In this document: positions 32,651-46,762 of the stretch, piece by piece
Layout of the letters: each line of letters opens with the position of its first letter
Position numbering within the stretch: the stretch's first letter is position 1
Assembly (NCBI RefSeq): GCF_003255815.1
Contig: NC_037669.1
Coordinates: 46,648,573 to 46,712,572, forward strand
Length of the DNA: 64,000 nt
Origin: Theropithecus gelada
Lineage: Eukaryota > Chordata > Mammalia > Primates > Cercopithecidae
Direction: 5' to 3'
Program-made: the position numbers and the translations under genes
Notes under the pieces: model-generated
Seen by the model: the letters and a program-made list of their open reading frames with translations, nothing else
Told to the model about the DNA's origin: nothing
The model's database searches: none

Positions 32651-35600
32651 GGCAGGTGCTCAGGGCTGCTGGCTCTTTCCTCCCTTTCTGTGGTTCCTTG
32701 GAGGAGGCTGGGCAGAGTTCTCTGCTAGCCTCGAGAGCTAGGCCCCTTTCTCAGTGACCCCCTCTCTGAGGAGCCCTTCACCACCCACTCCCACCTGTGC
32801 TACAGTCCAAGACCCTGGCTGTCTGGCCAGCTCCTGCCCTCGGACCTGGCTGGGGGCGCTGCTGCTGTGGGTGCGTTTCAGAGTGGGTGCCTGTTCCATC
32901 CGCTCTGCCTCCCTAGTTACCGTGGGGCCTTCAAAGCCTAACTTCCCACCACAGGCCACATGGGCAGAGGGTGCCCTGGGTTTGGAGCGAGGGGCCAGGA
33001 GGAGGGGATCTACCCTCACTTGTCCTGGGGCCTGGGTTTGAGTCCCACTCTGCTTGCCTTGGCTCTGTTATGTCCTGCAGACTCCAGTGCGAGGCCTCTG
33101 GCCTTGCTCCACTGTGAAGGACGCTTGCTCCCTGCTGGCCACACAGGCCTCTTCTTGACCTGGCCTGGGGGCAGCAGAACTTCACTTCTCCTTGTCTCTC
33201 CTTGTCATCCTGACCCAGCCTGTGTGTGGGGTTGGCTGTGGTCCAGGGTCCAGAGCCAGGGTAAGGAGGGCCATGCTGAGCCCCACCCCCAGGCTGCCCT
33301 GCCTCCCTCTTGCCCTCAGGGCCTTGGGAGGGGCCGGACCCCCAGGGCTCCCTCCTGCCTGTTCACATAGGGCTCCTCTTCCCCTGAGGCAGCTGGCCTG
33401 GCTATGCTCTCAGAGCTCAGGGCCCCGCCTCCTGCCCTCTCCACTTGGTCTGCTGGAGCTGGGCCCTGGGGACCCCCAGCCCACGCCTGACCCAGGGGCA
33501 GGCCTGCCAGGCTGACCACTCCCCGTCTTTCCCAGGCCGGTCCTTTCCGGACTTTAAAAAGTGTCTGGGGAGCTCCAGAGACTTGGCTGGCCCCAGGCCA
33601 GCCCCTGCCAAACTGTTGTGTAAAATTGTAGCCAATTAATTTAAGACCTGCCAACTTAGGCTATAAGGCTAACTAGGGGTGCCCCTGTCCCCCCTCCTTT
33701 CACCAGAGCCCTGCCTGGCACCTGCCCCACCCCCACAGAGGCAGCGTCTCCCCATGGGGTGCCTCTCTCAGCGAACTTCCTGGGCCCTGCTCCCAGCTCC
33801 TCTCGTGGCCTCTGGGGACCCCAGACCGTGTCAGGAGCTCCCAGGAGCAGCCCCTTGTTCGGGTCCTGTAGCATCAGCCCAAGTACCCCCATGGGAGGGG
33901 AGAGCACAGGCCCCGGCCTCCTGCAGAGCAGGTGCCATCCTTCTACAGAGGGAAGCTGGGGAGAGCCTTGCCCTGTGGGCCGGCTGAGGGGCACCCGAGG
34001 CCAACCTGCTCTGGTCCTGCTGCTGCTGCAAGGCAAAAGGAGCTGCCTCTGTCTGAGTCCCAGCCTGCCCATTCTGGAAATGTAGGCCCAACTGCCTGGG
34101 CACCCGGTTTTTCAAGAGATTCTGGAAACCTGTGTTTTGTGTGAGATCTCTTGATTATTAAATGTTGGCAACGAATCCACGTTTTAAGAGAGTATAACAG
34201 GACCAACTCAAGCATCCCTTTGGGCCACCAGGACCTGCACTGTGGCCCTGAATAGCTCAGGGAAGCCACCCACCTGGGTTATGGGGCATGGCCCTGGTGA
34301 AGCCCCATCCTCTGGGGCCTTGGTTTCTTTCCCTGGGTGTTGGATACGTCTGGGCATACCCCAGGGAGGCATGGGGCTCCAAGTTCCTTCTGGAGCTGGC
34401 CCCTGATGAGCCATCACAGTATCTCCCTGCGGCGGTCCCTGCACGGAGGCTGCAGCTGCAGTCCGCTGTGTGCATCCTGGCCTGGCTGGCCCCTGTCCCT
34501 GTGCTCATGGGCCCTCAGGACTCATGCTGCGGCACCTCCTGCAGCTTGCCTGGTCCACACCACTCTTCAGCACTTTGCGGGACCTGCAGCAGCTGGGTCT
34601 CTGAAGTGCTTAGGAGGTCTGTGGCATTAGTTGCCATCCATGAGCTTTGGGAATGGTGGCCTGCAGGGCCTGGAGCTGGAGTGAAGCCTCTGGAGCCCTG
34701 CACAGCGTTGGAGGTGTCCTCCGCCCGGCCATCTTCCCCTCTGCAGATAGCTTAGCACCTGCTGTGTGCCTAGGCTACCTGGGGACAAGGAACACCTGCC
34801 CCCTAGGCCCCGCTGCTCTAGAAGCTTTCAGCATGCTTTAGAGGCCTCTTTGTACTCCCCTCATACCCCCGGACCCCAGGCAGGATTTTGGAATTTATAA
34901 GTTCTGGAAGTTGAGTGGCATCTCACAGCCCACGCAAGTGCAAGGCAGTTGGTGGCAGGTGCCCACTGTGGGGTTGGCAGCTTGAGCCTCATCAGGTCTG
35001 CAGTGAGCCTCCCTGTCAGGGTCTGTGCCAGGGATGTGGTAGAAGACCGTCCTGAAAGAGCTGGAGCCAGGGGGACAAGAAGTGTGCTGGCCACAGGCAG
35101 CCCTCACCCAAGGGAGGTGCAGGGCAGGACTGAGCCCCCAGCCCCGCCACGGGGAGGCTGCTGTCCCCCACCATTGAGTTTCATCTTGTGTGTTGTTGAG
35201 TGAGGGATGAGGGGAGTTGATTTCAGTGACTTGCCCTTGAAGCCTGCAGTCATTCTGAGGTACAGCCTCTGCTGCACTGTTGGCATTCTTGGGGGATGTG
35301 CCCCTTGCGCCTGCAGCATGCAGCCTACTCCCGAATCTGCAGGAGGGTCCCGTGCCCTGCATGGTCAGCCTGTAACAGACACCACATGGAAGTGACACAC
35401 ACGGAAGCGTGCATTGGGGGTGTGTCACGGGAGAGCATAGGCACCCACCATCCCCAGCAGCCCCTCCTGGTCCTTCCCTTCCCAGGGTGACCGCCCTGGC
35501 CGGCTCCGTCAATGCTGTGTGCTGCTATGTGGGCTCTTTTGTTTGGCAAGACTCTTCCTTACCTGTGGGCAGCTCTGGTGCGTGCCATGTCCTCCTGTTG

Positions 35601-37079
35601 TGTGTTTCAAGCACACATGCCTGTGCATCCTGCCCACTCTGGATGGCTGTGGTGTTGCCAGTCCTTGCAGGCCTGTTGTAAGCACGACTGTGTGTGGATT
35701 CCCGTGGCAGAAGGATGGATTTCTGTTGGGTTTCAGCCTGGAAGCCAGGCTGTGGAGCCTCTGTGTTGTTCTGCCTTAAATCTCTGGGACCGCCTCTGCT
35801 GCTGCTGAAGGACTTGGTGGGGGCCTGTGGCAGTGCCCGGCAGCATGCGGGGTTGACGGGCACGAAGCACGTGCTCTGGGGAGGGCCACGGGGTCCGTCT
35901 TTGCTGTGCCCCCGCCAGTGGTCTTGGTGGGATGGGGCGGAGCCAGCTGCCTGTCGTGGCTGCTCTCTGTGGGGCCTGAGTGTGTGCTGCCACTGCCTGC
36001 CCAGGCCAGCAGTCCCAGTCCCCTTTGGGGGGCCATGCACGGTAACCTGTCGACATCTGTGCTTCCTGGTGAGCGTGTGCCACCCCCTTTCTGCCTCTCC
36101 TGGATGTGGTTGGCCACTGTGGGCCGAGCCATGAGGATGTAGGGAGCGACAACCTCCTGTTTGCCCTGTGGGCATAATGAGTGCTGTCCCAGAGCTGGTG
36201 GTGCGTGAGGGTGCATAAGCATCCCTTCTGCTTCCCAGCGGCTGGCAGGGCCACCCATGGGGCACTCACAGAGGGCCCTGGCCAGTCAGGCCTAAGCCCG
36301 GGCACGGGTCCCTCAACACCGTTGATAAGATGGAGGCAGCAGTGGCTTCCCCATGCCTCGTCTTGTGTGTGCTCGGGCTCATGGCCAGCCTGGCAGGGGT
36401 GGCCTCATGAGTATCCGCACTGGGCAGTCACCTTCCCCCACAGGCACATGGGGCCTGTGGTCCCAACCACAGCAGAGACCATGGTGTAGGAGGCCCTGCC
36501 AGCGCGCAGGGGGTATGGAGGCTGGAACAACCCAGGGGGCTGGGTGGTCTGCTGGAAGGGTGTTCTGGGGACAAGGAACAGGAGGGCCAAAGCTCAGAGG
36601 TGCCCCCGTGGGTGCTGGGAACCGCACTGTGCCTTCTGGGGTCTCAGGGGCTGCCTTGGGCACACTGTGCTTGTGTGGTGGGTCACTTCACCAGAGAAGG
36701 TGGCAGGACCAGCTGGATGTGGGGGTAGGTGCTGATGTGGGTCTTTGAGGGCCCAGGACCATGGGGTGGCACTAGGGTCAGAGCTGGAAGTGGCATTGAG
36801 GTCACAGGATGGAGGAGAGAGGGCACCAGGCTGCTGGTGGGTTTGAGAGAAGACACTGGGGCAGATGGTCCCTGCTGCCTGCGTCCCCACAGGACCCGTG
36901 CTGGTGACAGTCTGGCCGTGACCAAGCCCCAGGTTAGCCGGGAGCCCAGGCAGTGGTATGTGACCGAGGCGGTGCAGTCTCTGGTGGTTCCCACTAGCCG
37001 TGGCCTCACCAGCTGGGGCTAGGTTCCCCGGGCAGCTGTGCACATCTGCCCTGCAGCAGGGCCAAGCAGACATGCCCTT

Positions 37080-37150
37080 TGAAACCATGAGCTCCTGAAT
37101 TCTCACACAACTCTGTGAGGTGGATGTTGGCAGATGAGACCAGGGGTTGG
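37080..37150 (+). repeat. MIR-like fragment
   Basis: Contains CACAACTCTGTGAGGTGGAT, a diverged form of the MIR core (acaacctatgaggtaggta). Confidence 0.45.
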
Positions 37151-40100
37151 GGAGGTCCACTCCTTGCTGAGGGGTTGCTGCTGGGGCAGGCTGGAGCCTG
37201 TCTAAGGCAGCCCTGACTGTCCTTCACCTGCCAGGACCCTGACCTCAGTCTCTGCTCTCCCCTTTGTGCTCGGGGTTGGGGGTGGAAGAGGTGGGATTCC
37301 TGGGACACCCTCTACCCCAACAGGTGTGTCTAGCCTGATTCCAGCCCTCGTGCTTCCTGCAAATCCTGTTTTAATTACCCAGTTACTGCCAAGAGGAAAT
37401 CACTAATTGCTTTTCCAGTATCCAGTTCCTCCTGGCCTTTCTGAGAGTGGTGGGGACCCAGGAAGGAGGCCTAGAACCTGTCTACAGCCGGAGGAAGGGG
37501 CAGTCCTGTGAGGGGTGAGGAGGGTCCGGGAGTGGGTTCACTGGGGCCTGTCTCAGCTGTGCAGTTCTGGCTGGGAAGGGGAGGGGCAGGTGGGCTCTGT
37601 GCCCCGGGGGGGTCCTGAGAAGTGAGGGCAGCAGAGGCTCCTGCCCCTCGAGCAGCCCTTCCTGGGACCCCCTCAGGCTGGGGACGGGTTTGGCAGCCGC
37701 CTCTGCAGAAAGGCTGAGAGGCGTGTGAAGCCTCCACGCATGGGCACCTCCCTAGCTGCTGCCCCTGGTCTTTGCCTGTTCCCACCTCATCCTGTCCTTC
37801 TCCCAGCCCTGAAGCCAGGAGGCAGCTCCACAGGTGCATCCCCGCCTCACAGGCAGGGGAAGGGCCGGGCCCCTGGCTGCCATCACAGGGCATGCAGAGC
37901 CAGGCAACTCCCCTTGCCAGGTCAGGGCCAAGCCGGGCAGCCCCCTGCCTCCTGGCGGCTGGGGCGCGTGCCGGCCCTGGCACTTAGCCTGGGTGGCCCA
38001 GACATCCTCCCGGCACCCCCGCCTGCCCTCAGCCCGGAGAATGGGCCCTTTGTTGGCTCTGGGCGGGACGGACAGCTGACCTGGCTGGGCCCTCAGCTGC
38101 CCGCCTGCAGCAGTTGGCCAGGGCTGTGGTGGTGATGGGAGTGGGTACAGCCAGCAGGGCCAGCCTGGGGCCTGCAGTGAGCCCTGCCTGCTGTGTCCTA
38201 CGGGCAAAGGGGTGGACCTACTCCCTGGCCTATCTGTGGGGAGGGTCAGGTGAGCCCCGTGGCAGTGGGAGGTGCTCAGTCCAAGAGTGAAGGCCATGCC
38301 TGGCCTGGCCCGGACACGGAGAGGCCTTGGGACCCGGCGCTTTGGGACTGCACTTTGGTCTCAGCTCAGAGCCCAGGGTTAGACGGTCCAGGCAGAAGTA
38401 GGTGGGGGCATCCCATGTCCTCCCAGCTAGGGGTGGGTGGGGGCCTGGTGCAGCCGAGGACCATATCCAGGGAGGCTGCTAGCTCTGCTGAAGCCGCTTG
38501 GGTAAAGGGGAGAGTCCTCTCAAGCATGGGGCAGCATGCATGGACAGCGCCAGCTCCTGGTTTGTGCTGGGAGGTGGGAGGGCGGGCTGTTGGGGCCAGT
38601 CGTGGAAGGTTCTGTTGGTCTTTGGGGAAAGATTTGCAGATCAAGGAGGTGACAGCTGGGGGAGGATTCCAGGGCATGCCTGTGGCCCGGCCCCACGCCC
38701 GGGACACGTCAAGCCTCTCGTTTGCCCTGCCAGCTGCCCAGCTGCTGTGGGAGGAGCTTCTGGGCCCAGCCACCTCAAGGGTGGGCTGCCTCCAGGCGGG
38801 TGGCCCGCGAGTGGACAGCTGTGGCCAGGGTGTGGGCGTCGGCACGTGGGCTCCTGGCTGGCATGTGCCCCGCTGTCCTGCCAGCCGCTCTGGCCTCAGG
38901 CCCACCGTCTGTGCCCCTGCGCTCCGGTTCTCCTGGAATGCCCTCCTGCCGGGTGCTGGTTCCTGCTTCCCACTTTGCAAGCAGCCTCTGTGCTCCTCCC
39001 AGGTGCAGTTGTGAGTCCAAGGCCCAGGGTTCCTCTGGCAGGTGATGTGTGAGTCTCAGTTTACCTCCTGTCTGTGTGGTTTGATAAAGCTGGCTTGGCT
39101 GCACAGGCCCTTCACCCTGAACACTGGCTAGAACACAGACACATGTCCTGGGGACCATTGTCCTAGCTGGATGCCCTGCAGAACATGTGTGGGTGCACAG
39201 GGGCCCTGCTGAGTCTGGACCGTGGCGCCTCAGTGAACAGTGTGGGGCCTGTGCCTGTGTCGCGTCCATCCTCTGGCCTGGTGTGCTGTGCCGTAGTAGC
39301 CTCCTCAATGCTCCACTCACACTGGCCATGCCATGGCCTCTCCTGGAGCTCTGTCTCTCTGGGCCCAGCCTGTGTGCGTGAAGGGGTGGGGGTGACCCAG
39401 TGCCGGGCAGGTGGGTGGACAGATGGGTACATGGCGGATGGACAGCTGGACGCGTGTGCTCCCGGCTGCAGCTGTCAGAGCCACCTGTCTGGTCGGCATG
39501 CTGCTGGGCGGAGCGGGGCATTCTGCAGCCTGGGGCCCAGCCCATGGCTCCTATGGCTTCTTCCCTTCCTGGGACCCCTCCTTGCACCCCTCACCCACCG
39601 TTTCTTGCCTTGGAGCTGGTGTGCCCCCTGGACCTGCCCTTCCCTGACCCATTTCTTCACCCTTTGGTGTGACATCTGTGCCCCCAGCCCTGAGTGGGTA
39701 GATGCCTGGCAGGCCGGGCCAGGGTCAGGCTCTGGCTCTTGGGGAGGCGAGTCATGTCCTTGTTGAGACACCTCTCAAGTGCTCCCTGCATGCTGGGCCG
39801 GGGTCCATCAGCTTAGGCTGAAGAGGCCCTACTGCCAGGGGCAAGAGCAGCCAGGGGCCATATCCCCTGGTGCTGGTAGGGGAGGGGGAGCTGGGGCTGG
39901 GCTTCACAGTGGGAAACCACTGGGGATATCCACAGGGCTGTGGGGATGGAGGAAATGAGAGGAATCGCAGTGCCTAACCGGGGTCTTCTGAGTTGGAGCT
40001 GCAGGTCTGCGCACTGGGCACGCCTGCCCCAGCTTCCACCCAGTCTGTGTCCTGCCCTCCTCGCCTTCCTGCCCCCACTCCCTGGTGGCTGTCTTAAGCC

Positions 40101-41083
40101 ACTGGCCCAGATGTGTGGTTGGCTGCTCAGGTGTGGTGATTGCTGTGGGCCTGGCCACCCTGGGTCCCCCTGCTCCTGCCTGGCACACCTGGCCTGGTCC
40201 TCCTGTAATGCTCAGAACAACTCTGTCTGCGAGAGGCGGAGAGAGGTTTGGACCCAGGCAGTGTGGCCCAGAGGCTGGTCCTGGCTGGCATCCGCCTGGG
40301 TCTGAGTACCTACCATCTGGCCACTGACCCAGAGCAAGGCAGGGAATTTGTGGTGCTGGCATCCTAAGCGTCCATCAGGCAGGCCTTAGGCCAGTGGTCA
40401 TTTTGAACAAGGACTCCCACTCCTGCTGTGGTTGCAGGGCAGGCAGGTGCGGGTGCACTGGGTGCGGGTGTGGGTGCCGTCCAGGCCCCACTGGCAGGGG
40501 TGCTGGGCGGCTGTGGCCTGGTTGCCCCTAGGCCGCCCGCTGTCCCTGCTTCTCTCCGCCCAGAGGCTGTGGGCCATGGCGCTGCAGCCAGGACAGCTAG
40601 GCCCATCCTGGCCACCTCCTCCCCTGCCCAGCTCTGGGCTCCACTCTTCCGGGTCTGGTTTGACTTAAGCCTGCTTGGTGGCGAGGCAGCTGAGCGGATG
40701 TAGGGGGTGGCCGGCGGCGCTCAGGAATGCAGCCCTCCCCCTCTCCCAGCAGACAGCCTCTTTGGCCCAGAAACACAGCGCCCCACCCTGGCTGGCCGTC
40801 CTCAGCCCAGGCCTGATGGATCGGGCTCCAACCAGGGGCTTTCGCTGGGCCCTGCTGCCCCCGACCTGCCCTGCCCTGTCACCGTGAGGACACAGAGGAG
40901 GGGTACTGAGTCTGGGCCCAGGCTCCTGCCCTGAAGTGGAAGTGGAGAGGTAGAGCGGGAGCAGGAGCGGGTCAGGCTAGGGGAAGCAGGCCACAGCCCG
41001 CAGCCTGAGAGCCTGCCCTGGACTCAGAGCTGGGCAGACACGCCCCAAGAGTCCCATCTCTGGAAAGCCCCCTGGGTCTCTCT

Positions 41084-41212
41084 GTTAATTAAATACATTT
41101 GTTTGGTAAAAGCAACTAAAAATACTTGCAGCATCCCAAGCTGCGGAGGAGAAGAGCTGGCTAATTAACGCCTGGTTTGTTTGGGATCTGGAATACATTT
41201 CCATGCCAATGA
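41084..41212. promoter_or_regulatory. Candidate intronic enhancer (TTAATTAA / TGTTTGG block)
   Basis: A 129-bp AT-rich island in GC-rich DNA, 0.5 kb before coding exon 3. It has two homeodomain sites (GTTAATTAA and CTAATTAAC), two forkhead-like TTTGTTTGG words, a MEF2-like CTAAAAATA, and a terminal CCATGCCAATGAG with a CCAAT core. The words atacattt and tttgttt each occur twice. Regulatory role is inferred from motif density and composition. Confidence 0.4.
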
Positions 41213-41714
41213 GACGCCCATCCTCCTCCACTGCCTTGCTGGGATGCCCCCACCCCTAGGATACCCCATCCTGGAGTCTCCTGGTCCACTGCCCTAGACT
41301 TCCTGTGAACCCTGGCCTCTGCCCCCCACAACCAACATCCCTGCTTCAAAAGCCCAGCCTGGCCCCAGGGATGGCTAGGCACCGTGGGACTCCTGTAGCC
41401 TTCACCCTGGGTGTGGCCGTGCTGCTCCATGGTGGGTGCTGGGCTGTGGTTGTCTCCAGGCCCCAATACCCTCTGGCCTCTCTTGACTGATAAAGGGGCT
41501 GAGTCCTAGACTGGCCTGTTGGGGTCTGAGTTTGCCCTGCACTGAGGCTGGAGCTGGGGATGTGGAGAGTGAGTATGGCTGGCGCTGGTACTGTCTGCTC
41601 ATGCATGTCTGGGCAGCTCGGGGAGGGGCTTTAGACTCCTGACCCTCGATGGGGGGTGGGGCTGGGTCAGGGAGGTATCAGCACAGCCCCAGTTAGGACC
41701 CCTTGCTGCTGCAG

Positions 41715-41855
41715 ATTCTGGTGGACCTCTCGAACCCCAGTGGCCGGCCCGCCCTGGCCTATGAGAGCGTGGTGGCCCAGGAGGGCAGCCCCATCCTGCG
41801 AGACCTCGTCCTCAGCCCCAACCACCAGTACCTCTACGCCATGACTGAGAAGCAG
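41715..41855 (+). CDS. PLXNA1: PLXNA1 coding exon 3: end of the Sema propeller
   Basis: 47 codons, residues 461-507, ILVDLSNP...YAMTEKQ. Phase 0 at both ends; acceptor CTGCAG, donor GTGGGT. It supplies the last strand of the beta-propeller. Residue 469 is Ser here; I recall Gly in human. Confidence 0.97.
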
Positions 41856-42972
41856 GTGGGTACTGCACCAGTCAGATGGTGTGGCTGAAGGTGGGGGCCC
41901 TTTTACCAGGAACCCCAGTCACAGAGCAGTAGGGGTAGGGCCACATCACAAGTTGGGCATCTGTGGCTCCTGGTGAAAGTGGTTTCAAGCCGGTCTGTGC
42001 TCTGCCTCGACTGGGTTTGCAGGGGAACTGGTCTGGTCACCAGGGGCCCCACAGCCTCATTGCTGCCTCCATGTTTTCCTGGGCTGGGTTTGGAATTCCC
42101 ACCCCTCCCCTGTTGACTTCCTGACCACAGAAACAGATGTGTGAAAGAGCGATTTCAGAGACAGGTGTCACTGGAGAGTTTGGGGTGTGTGCTGGGCCCC
42201 TGAGTCCTCAGGCCTAGGGCTGGGTCTCTGTCCAGTGGGTCTGCCCATGGAGGCTGTGGCTGGCCTGGTCTACCCAGCCTGATGCCTGGCCCAGCTCTGT
42301 AAGGCCATGGACTTGAGTCCCTGGCCTGGCCTGCCTGGAGTCCACCCCTGCCCTTTGACCCAACCTAGTAACCTCGTGGCAGCTGGAGGGTGGGCAGATG
42401 GGGCAGGTGGGGCCAGGTTGGGCACACCAGCTGAGACCAGGCCTCCCTCTGCTTGCGGCTGGCTCGTTTTTCCTCTGCTCCTCCTGGGCACAGTGGGGTT
42501 CTGCCTTCCTGGGGACCTCAGGGACGTGCCTCCGTGGGCACTGGGATACTGGGCTGAGCCAAGGAGTCAGAGTGAGCTGAGGCCAGCCTGCCCCTCTGAG
42601 TGTTGTCTGGACCTGCATTGGAGCTTGGGATTGGGACCCGCCAAGCCCGTTGATCCCTGGGGAAGCTCAGAGCTGGGATGGAGTCCAGACAGATGGAGAG
42701 GAACTCCGGTTGAAGCTGCAGGTGCTTCTTTGATTGGTTTTTCCCATATGGACTGTTCTTTCTGGCTGCTGCCCCTTGGGTTTCCAGGGCTCTAGAGGCC
42801 TGACCTGTGCGACCTGGCTTGGCCAGGGCAGGGTTGCCAGATCTGCCTTTGAATAGACTGAGAAGTGCAGGGCCTCCCCGGGCCTAAGGAGAGCAGAGTA
42901 GGGAGTCAGAGGTGAGGATGGCTGGGACCCCTGGGGTGGTACTGGAGGGGCCTGACACCTCCCCCACCCCAG
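41856..42972 (+). other. PLXNA1: Intron between coding exons 3 and 4 (1.1 kb)
   Basis: GC-rich unique sequence; nothing distinctive seen apart from clean splice sites. Confidence 0.9.
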
Positions 42973-43073
42973 GTGACGCGGGTGCCTGTGGAGAGCTGTG
43001 TGCAGTATACGTCCTGTGAGCTGTGTCTGGGGTCACGGGACCCCCACTGTGGCTGGTGTGTCCTGCACAGCAT
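42973..43073 (+). CDS. PLXNA1: PLXNA1 coding exon 4: PSI domain 1, first part
   Basis: Residues 508-540 plus two bases of codon 541. VESCVQYTSCELCLGSRDPH then CGWCVLHS is the N-terminal half of a PSI (plexin-semaphorin-integrin) domain with its C-x2-C and CGWC motifs. Donor is GTGAGT after AT. The exon-joined codon AT|C gives Ile541, as in known plexin-A1. An open reading straight through would give Met, so the splice decides the residue. Confidence 0.96.
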
Positions 43074-43245
43074 GTGAGTCTGGGCAGGTGGGCAGGGGCA
43101 GTTGGGGAGGGCCATGGTGGTCTCACAGTGGGGAGGGGGAGCCTGGTGCATGGCAAGCCACCCCGAGTTCTTTGCCCAGGTCCCGCCTGGCATGCAAGCC
43201 CTGTAAGTCTCCCCACCCGCCCAGCCTCAACCCCTCTGCCTACAG

Positions 43246-43369
43246 CTGCTCGAGGCGGGACGCCTGTGAGCGAGCAGACGAGCCCCAGCGCTTTGCTGCG
43301 GACCTGCTGCAGTGCGTGCAGCTGACTGTGCAGCCTCGTAATGTGTCTGTCACCATGTCCCAGGTCCCA
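43246..43369 (+). CDS. PLXNA1: PLXNA1 coding exon 5: PSI domain 1, second part
   Basis: Completes Ile541 and encodes residues 542-582, starting CSRRDACER and closing the first PSI domain at Cys564. It continues with VQLTVQPRNVSVTMSQVP, which starts the segment between PSI1 and PSI2. It ends in phase 0 at GTAAGT. The preceding intron is only 172 bp, the following one 81 bp. Confidence 0.96.
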
Positions 43370-43450
43370 GTAAGTGTGGCACCCCAGGTGGTAAGCGGTG
43401 GGGGACAGTCATGGGGACGCTGCTCACCGCGCCTCCTTCTGTCTACCCAG

Positions 43451-43604
43451 CTCGTGCTGCAGGCCTGGAATGTGCCTGACCTCTCAGCTGGTGTCAACTG
43501 CTCCTTCGAGGACTTCACAGAATCTGAGAGCGTCCTGGAGGACGGCCGGATCCACTGCCGCTCGCCCTCCGCCCGGGAGGTGGCGCCCATCACGCGGGGC
43601 CAGG
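43451..43604 (+). CDS. PLXNA1: PLXNA1 coding exon 6: extracellular linker/IPT-like segment
   Basis: Residues 583-633 plus one base of Gly634. LVLQAWNVPDLSAGVNCSFE and the acidic TESESVLEDGRIHC follow, an IPT-like beta-sandwich between PSI1 and PSI2. Contains Asn-Cys-Ser, a possible N-glycosylation site. Acceptor TACCCAG, donor GTGAGT. Confidence 0.96.
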
Positions 43605-46123
<2,519 letters not shown>

Positions 46124-46238
46124 CTGCCTGTCCTGTGTCAACGGCTCCTTTCCCTGCCACTGGTGCAAATACCGCCACGTGTGCACACACAACGTGGCTG
46201 ACTGCGCCTTCCTGGAGGGCCGTGTCAACGTGTCTGAG
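46124..46238 (+). CDS. PLXNA1: PLXNA1 coding exon 8: PSI domain 2
   Basis: Completes Ser667 and encodes residues 668-705. CLSCVNGSFPCHWCKYRHVC followed by THNVADCAFLEGRV is the second PSI domain, with eight cysteines spread over this exon and its neighbours. Ends phase 0 at NVSE, donor GTAAGG. Confidence 0.96.
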
Positions 46239-46729
46239 GTAAGGCCAGGCAAGGGTGAGGCTCAGGTTTTCAGAGGTGGAGCAGAATTGGGTTGAAACAT
46301 CCCATCTGGATGTCACCTGAGGCCTGGCCCAGGGAGCGCCTGTGGGTGTCTGGGATGTCAGCGTGTGGTGCATGCACCACCAGCCTGGGTCAGCAAGGTG
46401 ACCCTGGATGCCAGCTGGGAGGCCTGTGGGGTCACTGTCTTGGCCTGAAGCCAGGCCTGTGGTATTTGTTGGTGACCCCTGGGTGTCCTTTGTGACACTC
46501 AGGGAGGGGGAGAAGCCTCAGATGAGTTCTGCCCCTGGGCCTCTGTGTGGGGGCTGCAGACACAGGCTCCTGGGTGCAACGGGGGGCACTATCAGGCTGC
46601 AGAGCGGGTGCGCGCAGAGCCTGGGGTGCGGGTGCCTGGCAGGCACAGAGGCCTCCGTGTCAGGCAGGGGAGCTTGCTGGCCTAATGTGCCTGAAGGCTG
46701 GTGAGTTCTGGAGTCACCAGGCGCTGAGT

Positions 46730-46762
46730 AGTAATTGCTAGTAATTAGGTAGTAATTATTCC
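46730..46762. promoter_or_regulatory. Three helically phased homeodomain motifs
   Basis: AGTAATT occurs at 46,730, 46,740 and 46,751 (spacing 10 and 11 bp), giving TAATTG, TAATTA and TAATTA cores on the same face of the helix, inside GC-rich DNA. Candidate cooperative homeodomain site; inferred. Confidence 0.4.

Larger units (their letters stand above)
30054..41714 (+). other. PLXNA1: Intron between coding exons 2 and 3, the largest (11.7 kb)
   Basis: GC-rich and nearly free of recent repeats; MIR fragments occur near 32,570-32,650 and 37,080-37,150. Four AT-rich blocks stand out: 33,549-33,675, 34,115-34,200, 37,366-37,427 and 41,084-41,212, each with TAATTA-type or related motifs. Long open frames on both strands (for example 38,193-39,014) have the composition of GC-rich noncoding DNA and resemble nothing I know. 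First and largest introns of axon-guidance genes often hold enhancers; that reading is inference. Confidence 0.9.

Noticed and set aside
35525..36265. 246-residue open frame on the minus strand in the large intron
   Set aside because: No homology recognised, low-complexity composition, overlaps other chance frames.
38193..39014. 273-residue open frame in the large intron, and a 270-residue one antisense at 38,775-39,587
   Set aside because: Two overlapping frames on opposite strands in GC-rich DNA with no domain or codon bias; typical chance frames.
43072..43076. Exon 4 ending later to give Met541 by read-through
   Set aside because: A clean GTGAGT follows AT, and joining to CTGCTCGAGG restores Ile-Cys-Ser as known in plexin-A1.
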